64,000 nucleotides of DNA from Laccaria trichodermophora (lineage: Eukaryota; Basidiomycota; Agaricomycetes; Agaricales; Hydnangiaceae). Location of the stretch: the NCBI GenBank assembly GCA_018417955.1, contig JACTVC010000003.1, forward strand, positions 1,054,001-1,118,000. The letters run 5' to 3'. The notes beneath the pieces are model-generated. The model made no database searches. It had not been told where the DNA came from and saw only the letters and a list, made by a program, of their open reading frames with translations. Made by a program: the position numbers and the translations under genes. Below are positions 1 to 11,595 of the stretch, in pieces (the first letter of the stretch is position 1; each line of letters starts with the position of its first letter).

Positions 1-29
1 TAATCGACCTTCGTTATGATTTCTAAAGC

Positions 30-1524
30 ATGATACATGAGTGCTTCAAATACCAAGTGTTTACAGTCCCTGTCTACAAAGCAACCATGCGCAAGCCTGT
101 TACATCGCTCAGTATTCCTCCTATTGAACGACTCCCAGTTGAAATCCTCGCAGAGATATTCATTCTTTGTATTTATCAGAGCGACTATCCACCATCAATT
201 TGCAGATCGACGGAACCCCCAATATCTTTATGCCGTGTCTGCAAAAGCTGGCAAAAGATCGCTAGCGATTTACCCAGGTTGTGGACCGCAGCTTCCGTCT
301 GCACAGAGGGTATCGATATGGAGGGGCGGAAAGAGTTGCCCCAGTTGCTGAATAGGTGGTTTTCCCGCTCGAACCAGCTCCCATTGGCTTTCAAATTCAC
401 TTCTGAAGATCACCATGCTTATAACGTGATGAAAATGTTCACCGCCTGTGTTGCTCCATTTGCCTCTCGATTTTGCCACCTTGACGTCGGTTTAAATAAC
501 TTCGTCTGTTCGATCCCCGTGGACCTTCAATTATCCGCATCACAATCAACACAAATGCAGCTTACTCATCCTGACAGATCGTGGTCTACCCTTCAATTTC
601 TTCAATTAGAGTCTGCCATTATTCGGGGCAATATCGAGGTCCACAGTGACTTGGAAGCCCCTCTTCCCTTTTGCTCCTCGCCTTCAGCGACTGCGCATGG
701 ACAACCTTTCATTCATAGGAGCGACCCCTCTGCAGCTCGTTCTTCCGTGGAGTTAATTGACCCATCTCATCCTCATCAACATTCTCGAATCCCATTTGTG
801 GCTGCAGCTATTTCCAATGTGCCCAGCACTTCAGCATGGTTTATTTGATGTCTACGAGGACTTCACACCAACTCCATCAACCGCTGTACATGCGACATTC
901 TATGATTTCATTGATCTGACATTTGCGTTTAGCGACCCAATAGATCCTAGCATCCTCAGTCATTTCGACTTCCCAGCTCTGAAGAGTCTGAGGCTTCAAA
1001 ACGACAGCTTCATCAGTTCCGATGGAGGTGATGATATGTTCTGGACAGCCGCCACACGCAGGCGACTTTGTCAACAAGTTGCTCCACTTGAGAGGCTTTC
1101 TCTTGGTGGAAGTTGGCCTTATGTTTGTATCTTTGAAGCTGCCGCACACATTGTTGAGCTGGATCTTGACCTTGTCGAGATATTTGAAGTGATTCACTCA
1201 TCGCTGCTGCACCTTTCATATGGATATTCGCTTCTACCGAACCTCAGAGTTCTGTCCATGAATATCAATGGTGATTCGGAGTTATACACAGATGTGCTTG
1301 CCGACATCATCAAATCAAGATGTGCCGAACGTGGAATCAAGAAGCTCACATTATATCCATCTGAAGCTCAAGAAAATGTGAAAAGGTTAACTGGGAAGCT
1401 TCAGCCACTCGTTAATGACGGATTTATTATGGAGGTTTGCGATACAACACCTAATCACTGGTATGGACGGCTCGATCCGACTGTGACTGCATGGTGTGAA
1501 AGTATTATTGATCTTTGGGGATGA
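30..1524 (+). pseudogene. F-box/LRR-like protein, broken copy
   Basis: An N-terminal F-box-like segment (IERLPVEILAEIF, then CRVCKSWQKIASDLPRLW) is followed by leucine-rich text typical of the large basidiomycete F-box family, whose members recruit substrates to SCF ubiquitin ligases. The likely start is the Met codon at 87; another lies at 30. The frame changes between about 640 and 690. Either it is a frameshift, or a weak 49-nt intron (639-687, GT...CAG) joins the two frames in phase. Downstream, TAA at 754-756 replaces the residue expected after LPWS (family pattern PWSQLTHL), so a CAA-to-TAA change is likely. The remaining frame runs to TGA near 1522. A copy of the last 75 codons lies at 5733-5960. 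The family call is firm; the broken state rests on the in-frame TAA. Confidence 0.72.
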
Positions 1525-1944
1525 AGGGGAGGTAGTTGTGGAACATTTGGCTTCTTCCCACCGCAGAGGGCGAGCGAATCAACGGTGACTTCATCGCTGT
1601 GACCAGCACCCGCAGACCCTCTGTCACTCGTCTCACCCGTCGCCCATCCATAGGCCATGGCCGTGCCCCGTCCGGCTCCTTCATCAACCTCATCGACACG
1701 TCCAGCCCAGCATCCACCAAAGCTTTTGATCTCACCCAACTAGGCTACACATCCATCTACGTCTACGTCTACCTCCCCAAAACAGCCACCACACCCTCCC
1801 CCTACCTCCTTCCTCGCGCTCCTCCCCCAGTCCCATCCGCACAGAAATCTGCCAACATCCCCAGTCACAGCCACCTTAAAAGCCTCCTACGCACACATCC
1901 CCATCCCACCCATCCCAGCCGAAAACCAAAAACCAAAACAGACA

Positions 1945-2903
1945 ATGAAACGCTTCTGCTCCCTCTCCATCCTCCGCCCCCGCTCCAATTCCACCTCTGC
2001 CCCTTCATCCCCCACCAAATCTGTCAGATCCACCACATCCACCGCAAAAGCCACCAAAGCCCAGATCTGCGCATCATCCTCCACGACGACGACGATCATC
2101 ACGAAGCGCAAAAAGGCCGCGTACGCTGTCCGCCGGCCTTCCCCCCTCGCCAACGAGCTCGCGGTCATGCAGTTCTTGGAAGGGGGCAGCACGGAGACTA
2201 ACATCCGGCGCATGATGGAGGCTCAGGCGAGAGCGACGGGGGCTACGGGGGTAGCGGACATTTTAGGGATGGGAAGGGCAGGGTTTGGTGGGACCAGGAC
2301 GAGGAGCTGGAATACGCGCCTCTGTTGGGAGGAGGCTCGGGTGTGGGTGCGGATAGTGAGGATGCGGATGAGATGCAGTGGGTTAGTTTTGCTGATGCCA
2401 GCAATGGGAGCGATAAGGAAAACTCCCCTGACGTGCTTGGCCTGGCGGACGTGGTCAGACGAGATAGCGTGTCTTCGCGTGATTCGGACCTCGACCAGGC
2501 GTACATGATGCACATGGAAGTCGAGGAAATCACGAATGACGTACGCAAGTTTGAGGGAGGGAGCGTTCCGTGGCTTAGTGTTCTCTCTCTACCTTCCCGA
2601 CCCCGCCGCGCTGCGAAACATCTTAGGAAACCCGAGTTTATGATTGATATGGCGGCGTTTGGACCTAGGTCGCCTGTCAAGGGGAAGTTCTCTGTTGTGT
2701 TGCCTGCGGTGGTGGTGGTGAAGCCAAAGGGAAAAGCGAGGAGACGGCCTGCGCCGTTGAAGCTTGCGCCGGTGTATACGATGCATTCTAAGAGGCCTAC
2801 TAATTCGCCTGTTCAGGCACGGCAACTGGCGACAACCGACGTGGCTTGTGCTCACCCAAGTGGCGTCCGTCTGCCATATTTCGCGTCTGCAGAAGCGGCG
2901 TAG
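1945..2903 (+). pseudogene. Conserved basidiomycete hypothetical protein with frameshift
   Basis: The reading starts at MKRFCSLSILRPRSNS, is basic and Ser/Thr-rich, and contains RKKAAYAVRRPSPLANELAV, which I recall from uncharacterised Agaricomycete proteins. At about 2215-2223 the sense reading moves to another frame (GKGRVWWDQDEELEYAPLLGG) and runs to 2903 through AAKHLRKPEF and KGKARRRPAPLKL. No GT-AG intron of workable size bridges the shift (the only candidate is about 16 bp), so a one-base frameshift or sequencing error is likely. No catalytic motif, signal peptide or membrane segment is visible. The function is unknown; the low-complexity acidic and basic patches suggest a regulatory or nucleic-acid-associated role, which is inference only. 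Confidence 0.55.
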
Positions 2904-3390
2904 CGGGAAGGAGAAGGGTAGCAGGAACAAGAGGGACAACAGGCAACGGCGCAGGCGCAAACGAACATCCATAAACTCCTTCCTCGCATTCGCACCGCAT
3001 CAACAAATCACGAGAGAATTCACATCTTGGTCACATCGTGTCACAAGAATCTCAAAGAGTCAAAGAATTGAACATGCTGGCGTTGAAAAAAAAGACTCGG
3101 GGTCGATTTTTATGTCAAGGCGACTTGAGGTAGAGTTAACGTGCCTTACTGTGGGAAAATAAATCACCTGATTAGTCTCTTGCAGATTTGCGCGTGATCG
3201 GCGGCTGGCAGCTTTCGCTCAACAAAATGGGGCCTCCCGCGCTTCTGTCCCTTCCTCCTCTAAAAACACTCCACTATCTGCATCTGGCAGTGATCAACAC
3301 AGGACGGATCCACACCCAACGAATCCACCCAACGAAACTACCCAACGAATCCACCCAACGTAACCACCAAACGAAACCAATAAACGAAAC

Positions 3391-4102
3391 ATGCCTTTCA
3401 TACGAACATATAAGGCCATGACAGACGCAGAATTGCGCCAAGTGGGAGATATGTATGTTCACATCTTTTCTCGTATGAACTCAAGTTTTACTAATCAACT
3501 TTTCTAGAACCATTCACTTCCGTATCCATCGCACGCTGTTTTCCAAGCAACCGCGTCAAGACTACGAGGTGAACGTCAACCAAGGCACCAACCTGAACCT
3601 CGATGCATGCCGCATCTCAAATTTCTACGTACGTTGCTACCCCCCTTTTTATGTCGATGCTGACCATACATCAGTTCAAGGTGGGGGAGAAATTTAGGAT
3701 ATCTGTAGGAACTCTAGGATGGGACGATATCTTTCTCCAGCCGGCGAGCGCGTTTTGGTGGGAAGAGGAGGAGGGAAAATTACATTTGGACGTTCCAAGC
3801 TTTGGTATGTGTTACTTTCTACATGTAGATACCCCACTAACCGTGACTTAGATTTAATCTCAGACGTTGCGTTCTTTCCGCAAATTCTGTTCTACCTGGT
3901 TGTGCTCTTTTTACCGGCCATTGGCGGCGTCATCGCGACGGTCCACTTTGCCATGGTCGAAGACTATTCAGTGGCCTTGACTCTGGGATCAATTGCCGGA
4001 GTGGTGCAGGTTGCGGTTCACTCTGTGTGGAAAAATAACCTTGGGTATGTTGCAGGAAGAACCTTATGGGGGAGGCTTTTCGGCTGGGCGCGGTCAGACT
4101 GA
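3391..4102 (+). CDS. Small two-helix membrane protein, copy 1 (four exons)
   Basis: Exons are 3391-3452, 3508-3628, 3675-3804 and 3852-4102; all junctions are GT-AG and the phases close to give 187 aa. The product begins MPFIRTYKAMTDAELRQVGD. Exon 4 encodes two hydrophobic stretches (FFPQILFYLVVLFLPAIGG and VALTLGSIAGVVQVAVHSVW) and ends GRLFGWARSD. I do not recognise the family. A paralogue lies on the other strand at 14546-15262 with equal exon lengths for exon 2 (121 nt) and exon 4 (251 nt), and all intron positions kept. This conservation is strong evidence that the model is real. The acceptor of intron 3 (3851) was chosen because it gives DLISDVAFFPQ, matching DPAGDVYFLPQ in the paralogue; a second AG 12 nt downstream would also keep the frame. 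Confidence 0.82.
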
Positions 4103-5732
4103 GATATGATTCCTGCTACGTTATAGAACCCCGGTCGCCCTTGAATAACTTGGATTAACATAATCCTATGCTGAACATGTTTAAATGAACGTTGAGGCAG
4201 GAACTGTGGGAAGCAGCTGCAAGCTACGTTACAATAGATGCCTCAAGCTAACCCCTCAGGCCCTTGCCAACAACCCCTTGGTCAAGCTTTCTACCAGCTT
4301 TCTTAGTAAGTGCTTTCTCTCTAAAAGGCTATGGGCATTGTTGAAGGCAGGAGAAAGGGGTGCGTGATAATCCTAACAGGCTATTCGTCATTCCGCAGGC
4401 ACAGCGCTGGGTAGGAGAAGGCACTTTCGCCTTGGATTTTTGGGTCTCCCGGTTTCTTCTTCTCTTTCGTCACGGATCTTATCGCTCCCGTTCTCATTCC
4501 AGAAATGGTCTTCGACTTCCACTGTGGGAAGGAAAAACACTTAGATTGAGTGAAAATGCCTCAGTAAAATCAGTGACATATACGCTCAGAATGAGTGACA
4601 GTATTGAGTGATTTTAACCATAATTCTAGTTTGCGAAAATCACTCGAAGCGACATTGTAATCACTCATTTTGATGGGAAATTGACACTCAATTTGACGAG
4701 AGGCTGACACTCCAATCCATGATAGATTGTCACTCAAATTCATGAGCAAAAGACATTGATTTTCATAGCATAATAGCACTCAATTTTACATGCAAAAAAC
4801 ACTTGAATTTACGGACTCCGGTTTACCAATATGTACGGATGACGGCCATCATGAGAGTACATATGGGCGCAGTCATTAGTTCAATGCGAGTAGTGATATC
4901 AAGGAAGTGTCGGCGAGGCTCGAAAACAGTGATTCGCATCGCGAAAGAGGCGGCGACAAAAGGAAGCAGGGCATAGCATTGATTGAGAAAGACTGAGATC
5001 TAAGAACGGGGGAAAAACGAGAGCAGGAGAATTGACGCAACCTAACAGAGTTAGCGTATGTATGAAAGCCACATCCAGGGAGGCCGAAAACATCGATTAT
5101 GGAGATGAAAGCGAACGATAGAGCAGACAACATCATGGAACCTAGATTAACAAATCAGAAACATATATGGGTACGACCCACAGCCGATACCTATGTTTTG
5201 GAAGAGAGTTTGGGTCGAATCGTCCTTCGGGCTGGGTAGAGGGGGCTGAGGGAGGTCGTTCGGCATTAGCGGTCATACTCATGCTACTTCCAATCACTTA
5301 CCAATTTAAACATCTCATTCTGGCGTGGCCGTTGCTTTTTATCCCTTTGTTTCGGCGGGACGACAGGCTAGAGTCAACAATAAAATAGGGTAAATAAATA
5401 TTGCAAAGGAAATTTCTACGACTTACATCATGTGTTGCAGCGCCCGTGTCTGAGATGCGGTCCGAAAGATTTAAGATACTGGTGAAGAAATAACTCACCA
5501 AAATGACTTGTGCTGTCTGGACACATGGCGATTGAAGAAAACTAAAAGGAGGTGTAAAAGGACAGCGGCACGTACTCCGGAATTTGAGGTTCCTACTTAT
5601 CGCTGAGTAGATTAGGTGAGAGCGCGGAATCGATCACAACTGCGCCCAGCTGACATTCCATGTGCAAAAGGGTGGTTGTGATCAGGGTAGAATGGAGGCT
5701 GGTGAGATGATCATGTTTCAGACAGAGCCTAT
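4103..5732. other. Intergenic region, no gene recognised
   Basis: No ORF with family resemblance is visible on either strand. Between about 4550 and 4810 a degenerate phrase built on CACTCAATTT / GAGTGA recurs at irregular spacing on both strands, which may be the remnant of a small transposon. The rest looks like ordinary intergenic DNA. Confidence 0.5.
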
Positions 5733-5960
5733 GTGCTAGCCGACATCATCATCTCAAGAAGATCTGTTGAATGTGGAATCCGAATCGAGAAGCTCACATT
5801 ATATCCATCTGGAATGCAAAAATGTATGAAAAGGTTAACCGAGAAGCTTCAGCCACTCATTAACGACGGATTCATCATGGAGTTTTGCGATACAATTAGT
5901 CACTGGTATAGGCAGCTTGATCCAACATGGCGTGAAGGTATTATCGAAATTGGGGGATGA
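5733..5960 (+). pseudogene. F-box protein C-terminal fragment (duplicate)
   Basis: The 75-codon frame matches the end of the 30-1524 gene almost throughout: ADII.SR, EKLTLYPS, KRLTEKLQPLINDGFIME and the closing HWY..LDPT are shared. No F-box or upstream LRR text precedes it, so this is a detached C-terminal scrap from a duplication or rearrangement rather than a gene. Confidence 0.7.
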
Positions 5961-6790
5961 AGGTGAGGTAAGAACCTTACATTGTGGAACGTTGAGCCTA
6001 ACCGTAATGCCTCCTGCGATCTCCATAGAATCGTTTTGCCAGCCACGGGGAAGGTCTGTGGGTACCATCAGATGGCATTATGGGGAGCGATCCTTCTGCT
6101 ATGTAATGGCTGTAGACGGCGTTGCGCGATCAGTCACCTCAGCCGTTGAATACCCTCGATTTGAATTTCTGACTCGGAGTAGCAGAAGGAATTGAGAAGC
6201 GACATTTAGCGTCAAACAACAAGACAAGTGGAGGATATGTCGAGTGTGCATTCACCTAGTCTCTCTGCTGCTCCACATGGCAGAGTACTGTGTTTCCCTC
6301 ATGTTTCGTGTATTCTTTCATTGTGATTCTTTTCAGCTTCTGGAGCCGCTACTCGTCATCCTCGCCCTCATCGTCAAACAATCAAGGTGCGGGTGAAGGA
6401 CTATGGCGGTTATGTGCGGCGTTGACCTCAAGTTGACCTGGGGAAAGGGTGAAAGTTTGAATCAACATAAAAAACCGGGATAGGGAGGCATATAAACGCA
6501 ACCAGCCGCTCGCGACAGATGGTAAGTCGAAACAAAGTCGAAACATCCGCTGATTACAACTACTTAGTACATGAAAAAAAAATACAACAAAAAGTTCTCG
6601 TTACTATGTTACATATCTTGCAGCGAGGGTATTATCCTTGATAGTAGAGGCCTGGGAGCACACTAACTCTGAGGTTAAAACTCGCCGAACTTTTAGAATA
6701 GAGATTGAACACTGACCTGAAAGCTACTATGAGCTCGACGGCATGTGGAACGGCAAAGATCCTTGCCAGCATTTCGGAGTCGGGGCGGGC
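5961..6790. other. Intergenic region, no gene recognised
   Basis: About 0.8 kb between the F-box fragment and the 3' end of the Nudix gene. I see no coding match, structured RNA or clear repeat in it. Confidence 0.45.
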
Positions 6791-7614
6791 TCAGCTAACT
6801 TCATCGCTGGCGAGTTGCTCTCTTTGTCTCTCCTGTGCGTCAAGCTCCATATATGTTTGCATGCTGTCCCGGTATACCTTCCAAGCATACTTCAACAGCG
6901 GCACTTCTTGACCATATACTTTTGTCAAAGCGTCCTCATAATCCAACAAATGGCTCTCATAGTCTTTTTCGTCTGGCATTCCGGTGTCCAGCTTCCTCAC
7001 CTTTGCAATATTTTAGCAATGATAACCATGAGATGATGCGACAAGACCTACCGCATCCTCCTCGATCCCACCCAGATACCAAGTGGTCAAATATTCGCCA
7101 CCGTGGTTCAGACGTTTCCGACTCCCAGGACGCCAAAAGCCGAGGGTTATGAAGATGGGTTCATACCAAGGACCACGAGAACGCGGATCCATCGTAGGCG
7201 GTAGAGGCGCATGACAAGGTCCAAAATGAGGGAAAAGATATGGCTCGTAGCCTGACTAGAATTCCAACATTGAGGGAGAGATACCACTCTAAAAATTGGT
7301 AGATCACATACCTCCTCATATGCCTCTCTCAATGCTGCCTGTTCAACACTTTCCCCTACATCTTTCCTACCCCTCGGAAAGAACCACTTCTTGTGGCGCG
7401 AGTCGTAGACAACGACGATCTTGTGGGTGTTTTCCTGTATGAGAACCATCCCTGCGCCGAGCATGAAGCTGTCGGAGCACCAGGCGCTATCAGGCACGGC
7501 AGGCGTTGAGCCAGGTCCGAGTGGGATCCGAATCGTTTGTAACGCAGGCAAGTTGTTAGCGGGCGGAGGTCCCGTCGTTCTCATGGAGTGCACTAGGCGA
7601 GTTACGGTGTTCAT
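6791..7614 (-). CDS. Nudix hydrolase domain protein
   Basis: Three exons (7614-7312, 7255-7052, 7000-6791) with GT-AG introns of 56 and 51 bp give 238 aa with closed phases. The Nudix box is plain around residues 80-102 (G-KDVGE-SVEQAAL-REAYEEx), preceded by KKWFFPRGRK. Such proteins cleave nucleoside diphosphates linked to another moiety using a metal held by the REUXEE glutamates; the substrate cannot be told from sequence. Exon 2 is aromatic-rich and contains FITLGFWRPGS and GGEYLTTWYLGGIEEDA; exon 3 has GMPDEKDYESHLLDYEDAL and an acidic, Gln-rich tail. The first intron interrupts the gene directly after the Nudix glutamates. No targeting peptide is evident. The start MNTVTRLVHSMRTT is the first Met; a second Met 11 codons in is possible. 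Confidence 0.85.
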
Positions 7615-7993
7615 CCTGCGCCGTTGTGAGATAAGGAAAGGTGGAAACTAGGAAGTGGGCGCTTGTCGCCCCCCGAGATATCGAATGGCACGCTTGTTGC
7701 CCTCCGGTGTCCAGGTCTGGTTCACAAAGGAGGCTAAAGCTGTGCGGATCCAGGATATTGAAGACAGGAGAGTCTGTGGTGGAATACCGACGAAAAACGT
7801 GGAGCGCAGATGCACATGGATTCTATTTAGGAAAGATGTCAGAATCACTCATAACTCATGAATTTGTTGAATATCAGTCAGAGATCGGCATTTTACACAG
7901 TGGTAAGTAAGTATCGTTAAAAGTCATCGTAAGGTCGTAAAATATCGTAGTTGGTCGTAAGTGTGTTCAAAGACAGGAATAAATGCGTCCTTC
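7615..7993. other. Intergenic between two minus-strand genes
   Basis: About 380 bp containing the promoter side of the Nudix gene and the 3' flank of the secreted-protein gene. No further gene is visible. An AT-rich run of GTCGTAA/ATCGTAA-like words lies at about 7910-7965. Confidence 0.4.
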
Positions 7994-8806
7994 TTACAAA
8001 CCCAGGCACCCCATGAAGAACGCGACCCCGATGATGGCCACTGTCGTGCCTAACGTCACGCTATGCCTCCTCTCGACAAACCGTGCTGTCGATGAGGACG
8101 TCGGCGTGGAGGTGGCATGCGCACTGGCGTTGTTGGTCGCCGTTACGTTGCCGAGGAGTGTACTCTCAATCGCACAGATCTTCCTCACGCCGCTGACAAC
8201 AGCTGGGAGATCAGGACTGATAATAACGTCGTCTTGGCCGGTCTTTACAAAGCTTGAACCATCCAAAAAGAATATTTAGGAAGTCATATCATTTCGATTG
8301 GGATGGAAAAACGCACCAATCAACACATTGTGGGAAGACGGCTTGGAAAGTGTCGAGACAGGCGCACTTGATAACGTTGATGAAAGCACCAGGGTTGAAG
8401 ATGACCTAGGTTTTATGTTGGGCGAGGATGGTGGTAAAGTTAAAAATAGCCATAACTTACCATGGAAAAGTTGGCGAGAACTGGTGCAGCCTCAGCGCAT
8501 GACTGTATATTAGAATAATTCTAAAGTGACGATTAAACGTCAGCTGTTAATTGAACACGATAGAGGGGATAGAAGGCTCCTCCAAGAAGGGATGCGAGTC
8601 CCATCAGGGGTCTCCGAGCAAAGGAAGGGCTATGAGGAAATCATCACCTTTGCGCAGATAGGACACGAAGCTGGGGTGTCAGGGAAGTACGGCTGGGTTC
8701 GACGTTCAAGAGTGAGCGAGTAATCAACGAGAGGTGCAGGTGATGAGAGTGCGGAAAGAGATAGGCTGATGAATAGGACGAAGAGCGTGAGGAAGCGGAG
8801 CATCAT
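7994..8806 (-). CDS. Cys-rich secreted, probably membrane- or GPI-anchored protein
   Basis: Four exons (8806-8648, 8520-8461, 8405-8317, 8252-7994) join in phase to 188 aa. Residues 1-21 form a signal peptide (MMLRFLTLFVLFISLSLSAL). The mature part carries a Cys series: CPIC, a lone Cys in exon 2, then CAC, and CVDC split by the last intron. A Ser/Thr-rich spacer (NASAHATSTPTSSSTA) follows, and the protein ends in a hydrophobic segment (TTVAIIGVAFFMGCLGL) with nothing after it, as expected for a GPI signal or a tail anchor. This layout is common among small secreted proteins of mushrooms. The function is unknown. The four-exon assembly is my own inference from splice sites and phase, but the Cys spacing across junctions supports it. 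Confidence 0.78.
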
Positions 8807-9004
8807 AATTTAAGAGATCGTTAGGGTATCGCGGAAGGATGTATGGCTGCAGCCCGCTGTCGTACTCGACGATGAGCACACCAGGGGGGGGGAGGCTGGT
8901 GGAGTGGTAGAAGGGGTGGATGCCAAGACATCAAAGCTGGGGAAAGGTACCGAGCTAAAAGATAAGATAAATTTTATTCTGATCTTTTGATCTTCTCCGA
9001 AATC

Positions 9005-9748
9005 ATGGCTACCTCATCCTCCATCTCCAGCTACCAATCCGACCTCATTGAACATGCCATGTCCGTAGAAGCTCTAAAATTTGGGTCGTTTACCCTCAAA
9101 TCCGGGCGGTGCGTCCATGCGTTCACAGCTCGACGCACCACCCAATGATCACACTATTATCCCTTCAGTATCTCGCCATACTTCTTCAACGCTGGGCTCC
9201 TATCAACAGGACCAATCCTCGCCACCCTCTCAACAGCCTACGCCACCACCATCTTCAACGCCCTTTCATCCAAATCCATCCCACCTTTCGACGTCCTCTT
9301 CGGACCAGCATACAAAGGGATCCCATTCGCATCTACCACCGCACTCGCACTCTACACACAACACAACATTTCCGTCGGATTTGCCTACGACAGGAAAGAA
9401 GCCAAGGATCACGGCGAGGGAGGGAAGATGGTTGGTGTTTCTGTAAAAGGGAAGAAAGTCGTGATTCTGGATGATGTGATGACCTCTGGAAAAGCTGTAC
9501 GCGCAGCCATCGAGACGGTCAAGCAGCATGGTGGAGAGGTGGTGGGCGTGGTTCAGGCGTTAGATAGAGAGGAAGTTGGTCAGGATGGGGTCAGTAGCAC
9601 TGTACAAGAACTTGAGGGTCTCATTGGAGAGGGCAGGGTTTTCTCCATCTTGAAGATGAGAGACTTGATGGTGTGGCTGGAGAAGAACGGTATGAAAGGG
9701 GAGTTGGAGAGTATGCAACAGTATTGGGACAAGTATGGTTTGAAGTAA
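9005..9748 (+). CDS. URA5: Orotate phosphoribosyltransferase
   Basis: Two exons (9005-9108 and 9169-9748) joined by a 60 bp GT-AG intron encode 227 aa, the usual length for the fungal enzyme. It converts orotate and PRPP to orotidine 5'-phosphate in the fifth step of cytosolic UMP synthesis. The splice restores LKSGRISPYFFNAG, a hallmark of the family. Then come VLFGPAYKGIPFA, the flexible-loop segment FAYDRKEAKDHGEGG, and the PRPP-binding motif VVILDDVMTSGKA. The end (MQQYWDKYGLK) is also typical. No key residue is missing, so the gene looks functional. It is divergent from the secreted-protein gene at 7994-8806. Confidence 0.95.
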
Positions 9749-9899
9749 AGCAAACCTATTTTCGATCCAAATAAACCACGAGCATGGGTTTTCTTTTTGA
9801 GGATCACGAAGGAAAGGAAAAATTCAACACATATGTATGTAACAGAGAGCATATCTACATAGATTATTTAATAACTATGAGGTCCTTACTACAGGAAGC

Positions 9900-10022
9900 C
9901 TACGGAGGTGGAGGGGGTGGCTGATTATTCGCCGCTGCCCCGTCAGAACCAGGCTGAGCGGGTGCAGCAGATCCTGCATAGGATCCTGACGCCGCATAAT
10001 ACTAGCCATACTATTACTACTA
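9900..10022 (-). other. In-frame coding-like tail beyond the KH gene stop
   Basis: Directly after the TAG that ends the KH-domain gene, the same frame continues TAG TAG TAA TAG, a few Tyr codons and one more TAG. It then reads openly as AASGSYAGSAAPAQPGSDG and a Pro run up to the next stop. The stops occupy positions where Tyr codons (TAY) would fit a Tyr-rich tail. This looks like a C-terminal extension lost by point changes. Confidence 0.5.
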
Positions 10023-11469
10023 CTGCGCAGCCCATTCCTTAAACTGTGGGGAATTCACGTCGTACCCATAAGCAGCCCTGAATTACAAGTAATCAGCACA
10101 TTCCCAATTGACAGAGTGACATTCAAACTCACCAATACGTAGCAAAAGCATCATGACTGGCTTGATCAGTCCCAGGTGGGGGAGGACCGCCTGCCGGTTG
10201 TGGTGGCATTCCGCCAGGTGGTGGCGGGGGTTGTTCGCCCGGCGGTGGTGGAGGTGGAGCACTCCCTGGAGGCGGTGGGTATGCCTAAAACAACATGAGC
10301 GAAACAATGGTAGTTAGTCTCACAAACCAATTCTCCAATTCGAATTGCGTTAAAGAGAATGTGATAGGTGAGTGTGGACAAATAAGACGAAGAACGAAAG
10401 CTCGTGTACCATACATAATCCCACTGGGACAGAAGAGATGAGAACGAGGGAGAGGGGAGAGAAGACCTACCGCCATAGCGCTGTACGCTGCGTACTGGGC
10501 TTGTGCCTGATGAAGTTCCAATTGCTGTTGATGGATGACGGCTTGGGCTTTGGCATGCTCGGATCGGACGACGAGGAGAAGGTCTTCAGTGAGTACCTTT
10601 GCACGAGCAACTTGACCGTCCTCTGGGCCTCTGAAATGAAGAAAGTAAGCCCAGTAACAAGGCGGGTACTTTGGGAGACGCACGATATGTGGATGTACAG
10701 GGGCTCGTCACCTTCACGCCCAGTTTCCTGGTCGATAAACCCAGAACCGATGCCTTTGATCTGGACTCGGGTGCCAGTCTCTTGTTGTATATACTTCACG
10801 AATGATCCTTGAGGCCCTACGACCTTGGCTCGGACATTGAAATTTCGAATTGTCTCTAGGCCGACTGGTAGTTTCTCTTCGGGCCATTTACGCTTCAAGG
10901 TTATACAAGATTAGTCGCAGGAGCCTAAGAGAAAGAGACAAGAAAAGATTCTCACCTTCATCAATGACTTCTTATCCTCTACCAACGACCCAAGGTCTAT
11001 AGACATCAGCTCGTCAATCTTGTCCAATGCTTTCTGGAGTATCTCGGGGGTGGCGGCGGCGACATGTAGATAGAGAGGTGGATCTTTCTCTGTCGCCTTA
11101 CTACGATCAGGATACCATACTCCTTTGGTGCTCACCGAAGCCCCAGTTTCTTCGTGGATCTGATATATTGATCAGTCGTCAGGAAACTTTGGAAAGAATT
11201 GTCCTCACCTCTGTTTGCGTGGATCCTCTAGTCAACATATATCGATTCCTGACGTCGTTTATATCGATATCCTTTGAATAAGCCTCGTTCAAGCCACCCA
11301 AGGTGCCATCAGCGAATTGAGCTGCAATTTTGGCAGCGATGGCAGCTGCGGCTGCAGCAGCGTCTGCGGCAGTTTTGCCGTTCACGATTGGCGCCGACGT
11401 TGAGGGTGGTTGCTCTTCGGTCGTTGAAGCAGCAGCGGCTGGCGATGGTTGGTCCCATTTAGACGACAT
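10020..11469 (-). CDS. KH-domain RNA-binding protein (KHDC4/Blom7-like)
   Basis: Six exons (11469-11209, 11159-10956, 10892-10684, 10630-10471, 10284-10133, 10077-10020) close in phase to 347 aa. The N-terminus is Ala-rich. The first KH-like unit is near residues 70-150 (RNRYMLTRGSTQTEIHEETG, KDPPLYLHVAA). The second, near 160-235, contains FNVRAKVVGPQGSFVKYIQQ with the GPQG loop in place of the classical GXXG, then GDEPLYIHIS. A Gln/Ala helix and a Pro-rich tail (PPPPPGEQPPPPPGG) follow. The architecture matches KHDC4/Blom7, linked to pre-mRNA splicing in animals. I chose the start at MSSKWDQPSP; an upstream Met at 11532 in the same frame lies in a basic stretch unlike the family. The gene shares a short divergent promoter with the zinc-finger gene at 11596. 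Confidence 0.82.
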
Positions 11470-11595
11470 CCTTTGGGTATGTTTCCGGTGACGATGAAGG
11501 CGAGAGGCAAGTCTCAATTGTTTGGCAACCACCCTCTATCCAAACCAAGTCGACGAGTGTCCTGAACCTCTCCTCCATGCACTGGAGAGTCCTCC
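11470..11595. promoter_or_regulatory. Short divergent promoter region
   Basis: Only 126 bp separate the start codons of the KH-domain gene (-) and the C2H2 gene (+). Both promoters and 5' leaders must lie here or overlap the genes. No TATA box is obvious. Confidence 0.5.
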
